From: Ga0077548 sp035440445
GTDB lineage: Bacteria; Pseudomonadota; Alphaproteobacteria; Rhizobiales; Xanthobacteraceae
Reading direction: 5' to 3'
DNA: 64,000 bases
Assembly: GCA_035440445.1 (NCBI GenBank)
Contig: DAORMJ010000003.1
Location: 124,001-188,000 of the forward strand
The position numbers and the translations under genes are program-made. Positions 60,472 through 64,000 of this stretch are shown in pieces (the first letter of the stretch is position 1; each line of letters begins with the position of its first letter). The notes below the pieces were generated by a model. The model saw only the letters and a list, made by a program, of their open reading frames with translations, was not told where the DNA came from and searched no databases.

Positions 60472-60717
60472 TCAGCCTTGCTGCGCGTTCGTTTCCGTTT
60501 TGGGATCGAGCAGCCTGTGCATATGAACGATGAAATAGCGCATCAACGCATTGTCGACGGTCAGTTGTGCCTTCGACTTCCAGGCCTGATGGGCCGCGGC
60601 GTAATTCGGATAAATTCCAACAATGTCGAGCTTGGTCAGGTCGCGAAATTCCGTGCCGTCGAGCCGCAGGAGTTCGCCCCCGAACACGAGATGGAGAAGT
60701 TGTTTCTGTTCAGCCAT
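60472..60717 (-). CDS. DUF4170 protein
   Basis: 81 residues from the ATG at 60717 (longer frame to 60912 is antisense to cysQ end and rejected). Matches DUF4170: LLHLVFGGELLRLDGTEFRDL and DIVGIYPNYAAAHQAWKSKAQLTVDNA. Found between cysQ and the DUF374 gene across Rhizobiales. Function unknown; probably co-expressed with the lipid A genes. Confidence 0.9.
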   Translation of the reverse strand: MAEQKQLLHLVFGGELLRLDGTEFRDLTKLDIVGIYPNYAAAHQAWKSKAQLTVDNALMRYFIVHMHRLLDPKTETNAQQG

Positions 60718-60737
60718 TGCGGCGGCCCTGATCGTGG

Positions 60738-61535
60738 TTATTGCAGTGACGCGCCGAGTGCGGAAAGCAGTCTTGGGTGCAGCTCGCGCCCCGCTGCGAT
60801 CAGCGCGCCGTGAATGTGGGTAGCAAGGTTGTAAACCGGCACCCTTCCATCGGTATCGGTCATCCTGCCACCCGCTTCGTGCACCAAAAGGTCCGCAGCG
60901 GCAAGGTCCCAATCATTGGCATTTCCGGCGGCAAGAGCGGCATCGATATCGCCGCCGGCGACGCGCGAAAAGCGCACGGCGATGGCATGGATTCGCTCGG
61001 TTTCGACCTGATTTCCCGCAGACGAAACCGCGTAGTTGAGCTTCGCGGGGCGCGCGATGGTGGCGCTTGCGAAGTCGGCCTTGGGAGAGGCGGAGATCGT
61101 CTGCCCATTTCTTGTCGCGCCGCCGCCTCTTACCGCGGCAAATGATTCGCCCGTTGCCGGCACCTCGACGCAAGCCGCAATCGGCCTGCCGCGTTCGACG
61201 AGTGCTGCACAAATCCCCCAGTCTTCGCGTCCGGCGATGAAGGATCGCGTTCCGTCGATGGGATCGACGATCCAGACCCGTTCTTTCAGCAGGCGTTCAC
61301 GATTGTCGGCCGTTTCTTCCGAAAGCCAGCCGATCGCAGGATCGATCGCCGTGAGCCGCTCGCGCAGGAAGGTATCGACGGCAAGGTCCGCTTCGGTGAC
61401 GGGAGAGGCGTTGTCCTTGTTCCATACCCGCACGCCGTTTCGGAACTTCGAGAGCGCGAGCGCAGATGCTTCGCGCATGGCGGCCTGCAACGGCTGCAGG
61501 AATTTTCCGTGAATCTCGTTCGGATCGAGCGTCAT
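60738..61535 (-). CDS. cysQ: 3'(2'),5'-bisphosphate nucleotidase CysQ (inositol monophosphatase family)
   Basis: 265 residues from the ATG at 61535. Metal-site motifs of the family: WLSEETADN, VWIVDPIDGTRSFI (DPxDGT) and NDWDLAAADLLVHEAGG (WDxAA). Converts PAP to AMP, relieving sulfate assimilation, or dephosphorylates inositol phosphates; the family cannot be split further from sequence alone. Divergent from the DUF6101 gene. Confidence 0.88.
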   Translation of the reverse strand: MTLDPNEIHGKFLQPLQAAMREASALALSKFRNGVRVWNKDNASPVTEADLAVDTFLRERLTAIDPAIGWLSEETADNRERLLKERVWIVDPIDGTRSFIAGREDWGICAALVERGRPIAACVEVPATGESFAAVRGGGATRNGQTISASPKADFASATIARPAKLNYAVSSAGNQVETERIHAIAVRFSRVAGGDIDAALAAGNANDWDLAAADLLVHEAGGRMTDTDGRVPVYNLATHIHGALIAAGRELHPRLLSALGASLQ

Positions 61536-61730
61536 CGGAGTTCTATGCGCCGCGCGTGCGTTCACGGCAAGGTTTCGTCAAGGATGCAAGATTTCGTCAA
61601 GGATGATGGTCGAACCGGCGCTTTTTCGTGCCCGATCAGAAAAGATTTACCCAATCTCTTAAGCCGATGCTTCGCGCCTGCATGGGATGTTGCCTTCAAC
61701 GACCGGGGAAACCGGCGGGGAGTGCAAACA

Positions 61731-62306
61731 TTGAGGCGTCAGGCAAGCGCAGCCGGAGAAGCGCGGGAAGGATCGGGCCTGTTGTTCAGGCTCGATCCAC
61801 TCCGTCTCCCGCTTTCTCTAGAAGCGGCCGATCCGGCAGCGGATGGCGGCAAGCGCAACATCGAGATTTCGCGAGACGGGATTGAATTGAGCCGCGCCAT
61901 TCGCGGCGTGCAGATGCGCGTGCGATTGCCCTTCAGCGAGTTTGAAGGCGTGGCGGTGCGGGTGCTTGCACCCGGCGGCATGGATCCGGTGATTTTTCTT
62001 TCGCTCGAACATAACGACGATGATCTGAGCGTGCTGTTGCAGGCTTCCGAAGACAGCGACGAATGTGCCGCCGCGGCGCGGCAGTGGAGCCGCATCACCG
62101 GCAGACCGATTCTCATCGCAGGTCCCGACGGGCGGCTGCAGAACCCGGCAAGTGTTCGCAAGGCCAAAGCGACGCACGGGCGCCGCAAGCGTCACGGTGC
62201 GCTTCGCAATCGCAGGAGCATGGTGCGGCTGCGCCAGCAGCGCGCGGCAAGCGGGATCGCCGACCGGCTTCACGAAGGCGAACGCGAGATCATCGCGCGC
62301 GACTAA
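61731..62306 (+). CDS. DUF6101 protein
   Basis: 191 residues from the TTG at 61731, which has GGGGAG eight bases upstream; the frame runs back to 61509 but the residues there overlap the divergent cysQ 5' region and look noncoding. The region FRLDPLRLPLSLEA and GKRNIEISRDGIELSRAIRGVQMRVRLPFSEFEGVAVRVL match a Bradyrhizobium-type family I recall as DUF6101. The C-terminus is basic (RKAKATHGRRKRHGALRNRRS). PilZ-like beta strands in the middle are suggestive only. Function unknown. Confidence 0.75.
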   Translation: MRRQASAAGEAREGSGLLFRLDPLRLPLSLEAADPAADGGKRNIEISRDGIELSRAIRGVQMRVRLPFSEFEGVAVRVLAPGGMDPVIFLSLEHNDDDLSVLLQASEDSDECAAAARQWSRITGRPILIAGPDGRLQNPASVRKAKATHGRRKRHGALRNRRSMVRLRQQRAASGIADRLHEGEREIIARD

Positions 62307-62338
62307 TCATTCTTCGAACGAATGAGATTGTCCCCGCT

Positions 62339-63304
62339 TTATCGCGGCAGGATGAATGCGCCCGGTGCGCCGGCAATGACATCGAGCGCAAGGCCCGCGA
62401 ACAACAGCAACCCCGCATCGCGATTGGCGCGAAACAGCTTCAGGCAATGCGCCGGATTGTCGGCGTCCAGGGTCGCGATCTGCCATGCGAGGTGGGCCGC
62501 GAACGCGAGAATGCCGAGCAGCGAAAACACGCCGCCGCCTGAATAGAGTGCTGCAAGCGCGATCAGCAGGGTCGTGGACGTGTAGAGGATCACGAGCGCG
62601 GGCTTGGTATCTTCTCCGAACAGCCGCGCGGAAGATTTTACCCCGATGATGGCGTCGTCCCGCCGGTCCTGATGCGCATAGATCGTGTCATAGCCAATCA
62701 CCCAGCATATTGTGCCGGCGTATAGTGCAAGCGGCCGCCAGTCGAGCGACCCGAACACCGCGGCCCAGCCCATCAGCGCGCCCCAGGAGAACGCAAGGCC
62801 AAGCACGAATTGCGGCATCGAGATCACTCGCTTCGCAAGCGGATAGACTGCAACGATGAGGAGCGACGATGCACCCGTCAGGATCGCGAAGCGGTTCATC
62901 TGCAATAGCACCGCAAGTCCGATGAACGACAACAGGACCGCGAAGACGAAAGCGGCTTTCGCGCTCACATGACCCGAGGGGATGGGCCGGCTGCGAGTGC
63001 GTTCAACCTGCGCATCGATCTTGCGGTCGAGAATGTCGTTCCAGGTGCTGCCGGCACCCCGCATCACGATCGCGCCGATCATGAACAGCAAAAGGAGAAG
63101 GGGGTCGGGCCACGGCGCGCGTTGCGCGAGCGCGGCGATCGCCGCCGACCACCAGCATGGCAGCAGCAACAGCCACCAGCCGATGGGCCGGTCGATGCGG
63201 GCAAGACGAAGGAAAGGCTGCGACCAGCCGGGCGCCGTCCGGTCGACCCAGTTGCCGGTCGAGTCGGCAACGCGTGCGGGTAGCGGACGGCTCTCGCCGG
63301 TCAT
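62339..63304 (-). CDS. ubiA: 4-hydroxybenzoate polyprenyltransferase
   Basis: 321 residues, about eight or nine membrane helices. Both aspartate-rich motifs are present: RGAGSTWNDILDRKIDAQVERT (NDxxDxxxD) and IGYDTIYAHQDRRDDAIIGVKSSA (DxxxD). Prenylates 4-hydroxybenzoate in ubiquinone synthesis. ATG overlaps the stop of the upstream hypothetical gene (ATGA). Confidence 0.95.
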   Translation of the reverse strand: MTGESRPLPARVADSTGNWVDRTAPGWSQPFLRLARIDRPIGWWLLLLPCWWSAAIAALAQRAPWPDPLLLLLFMIGAIVMRGAGSTWNDILDRKIDAQVERTRSRPIPSGHVSAKAAFVFAVLLSFIGLAVLLQMNRFAILTGASSLLIVAVYPLAKRVISMPQFVLGLAFSWGALMGWAAVFGSLDWRPLALYAGTICWVIGYDTIYAHQDRRDDAIIGVKSSARLFGEDTKPALVILYTSTTLLIALAALYSGGGVFSLLGILAFAAHLAWQIATLDADNPAHCLKLFRANRDAGLLLFAGLALDVIAGAPGAFILPR

Positions 63305-63831
63305 TGCTGCAATACGTTTCCGGAAAGCGTGTCGAAGATGCCGCCGCCGGTCGGTGCTTCCGGCACGGAGCCCGCATTCTGGTTGAGCACGCCGCTCAAG
63401 CCCGCGCTCGGCGATTGCTGCGCGGGACCGGGATTGTTCGCAGCGCTGCAGATGCGCGTGCGCAGATCAGCGGTCTTCACCATGTTCTTCTTCAGACCCT
63501 GCGCGGCATCCGGCGGAATTCCGCAAGCCTGCGCCTTGTTGGTGAAGAAGTTCAGCATTCTGCTTTCGGATGCCGCATAGCTGTTGATGCGCGAGCAGAG
63601 CTCTTTCGGCGTCGCCTTGCGTTTGCCTGCTGCCTGCAGCGCCTGGCCGCGGTTCTGCAATTCGTTGCGGATGGATTCGAATTCCGTCTGGCAGGGGTTC
63701 GCCTGCGGCTGCTGATCCGCCGGTCCCGGGGTAATCGAAATGCCCTGGGCGAACAGCATGCGGTTGCCGCCCGCAAACAGGATGAGGGCGATGGCAAGCG
63801 CGGGTAGAATACGAGCGTACATGCGGTCCAT
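63301..63831 (-). CDS. Periplasmic hypothetical protein upstream of ubiA
   Basis: 176 residues. Signal peptide: MYARILPALAIALILFAGGNRMLFA then QG; the real start may be the Met at 63822. Mature part is helical with four cysteines in CQTEFESIR, LCSRINSY, ACGIPPDA and RICSAA, followed by a proline/glycine-rich tail. A similar small exported protein precedes ubiA in related genomes. Function unknown. Translation coupled to ubiA. Confidence 0.7.
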   Translation of the reverse strand: MDRMYARILPALAIALILFAGGNRMLFAQGISITPGPADQQPQANPCQTEFESIRNELQNRGQALQAAGKRKATPKELCSRINSYAASESRMLNFFTNKAQACGIPPDAAQGLKKNMVKTADLRTRICSAANNPGPAQQSPSAGLSGVLNQNAGSVPEAPTGGGIFDTLSGNVLQQ

Positions 63832-63924
63832 TCGACGGATTTCAGGGTAGGTCGTAACAAAAGCCAGCGACTTGGGGCAATATCGAGGCGAAACCGTTAA
63901 TAACGCCCGCTGCAGGAGAACGGC

Positions 63925-64000
63925 TTGGCAAAATACGACTTTCGGGCCCCCCGCGTCTATCTCGACGCGCCGCTTGCTGCGGCGCAGGAGATTTTGCTCG
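63925..64000 (+). CDS. rsmE: 16S rRNA (uracil-1498-N3)-methyltransferase RsmE, start only
   Basis: Twenty-five codons before the window ends. A TTG start at 63925 has GGAG six bases upstream. The start AKYDFRAPRVYLDAPLAAAQ fits the N-terminal PUA-like part of alphaproteobacterial RsmE (KYDFR-P-R), and rsmE follows ubiA in this order elsewhere. Too short for a firm call. Confidence 0.7.
   Translation, partial: MAKYDFRAPRVYLDAPLAAAQEILL

Noticed and set aside
1..64000. CRISPR arrays, rRNA operons, complete insertion sequences
   Set aside because: No regularly spaced direct repeats, rRNA-like segments or transposase genes with terminal repeats were seen.

Overview
The window looks like a chromosomal stretch of an alphaproteobacterium of the Hyphomicrobiales (Bradyrhizobium / Rhodopseudomonas / Xanthobacteraceae neighbourhood). 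Reasons: the linked housekeeping block mutL, rsmD, rluB, tadA, purD, xseA, DUF2093, lpxK, waaA, DUF374 acyltransferase, DUF4170, cysQ, DUF6101, ubiA, rsmE; GC-rich codon use after about 13 kb; a dispersed palindromic repeat with TGTCATTCCGG ends; and many liv-type and NMT1-type ABC importers. Placement below order level is inference.

Region 1 (1-13 kb) is an accessory island, visibly AT-richer than the rest. It begins with the end of a tyrosine recombinase cut by the window edge, then a secreted protein, a membrane protein divergent from a small XRE repressor with a shared operator region, and a minus-strand module led by a serine recombinase (4995-5756) and ending with a protein that carries the A, B and C motifs of a family-A polymerase palm (2121-3407). 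A surface-polysaccharide block follows: two SAM methyltransferases (one fused to a P-loop domain), an FkbM methyltransferase, a glycosyltransferase with four N-terminal repeats, and a GT-A glycosyltransferase. An 0.8 kb gene-poor tract ends the island.

Region 2 (13.3-22.9 kb) is a catabolic cluster for hydroxypyridine carboxylates, i.e. the ring-opening end of vitamin B6 degradation: a GntR/FCD regulator, 2-(acetamidomethylene)succinate hydrolase, an NMT1/SsuA-type ABC importer (two permeases, ATPase, binding protein), 2-methyl-3-hydroxypyridine-5-carboxylate oxygenase, a DUF1185 protein, a PEBP-family protein, an IclR regulator and a truncated Tat-exported amidohydrolase. The earlier enzymes of pyridoxine degradation are not in the window, so the system probably imports a ready-made pyridine acid.

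Region 3 (23-30.4 kb) holds an AI-2E-family exporter, a membrane alpha/beta hydrolase, a ketopantoate-reductase-like protein, a membrane-anchored SARP-type regulator with TPRs, and an orphan LuxR-type regulator. Region 4 (30.7-42 kb) has a complete branched-chain-type ABC importer followed by CatI/CatJ-type 3-oxoadipate CoA-transferase and a PcaF-type thiolase (last steps of the beta-ketoadipate pathway), then a TetR repressor divergent from an EmrA/EmrB efflux pair with two clear 21-bp operators.

Region 5 (42-64 kb) is core: an Rnk-like protein, potGHI, pgi, arfB, then the housekeeping block listed above, ending in the first codons of rsmE. Several genes overlap by 4 bases (ATGA), showing tight operons. 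No rRNA, complete tRNA, CRISPR array or insertion sequence was seen.
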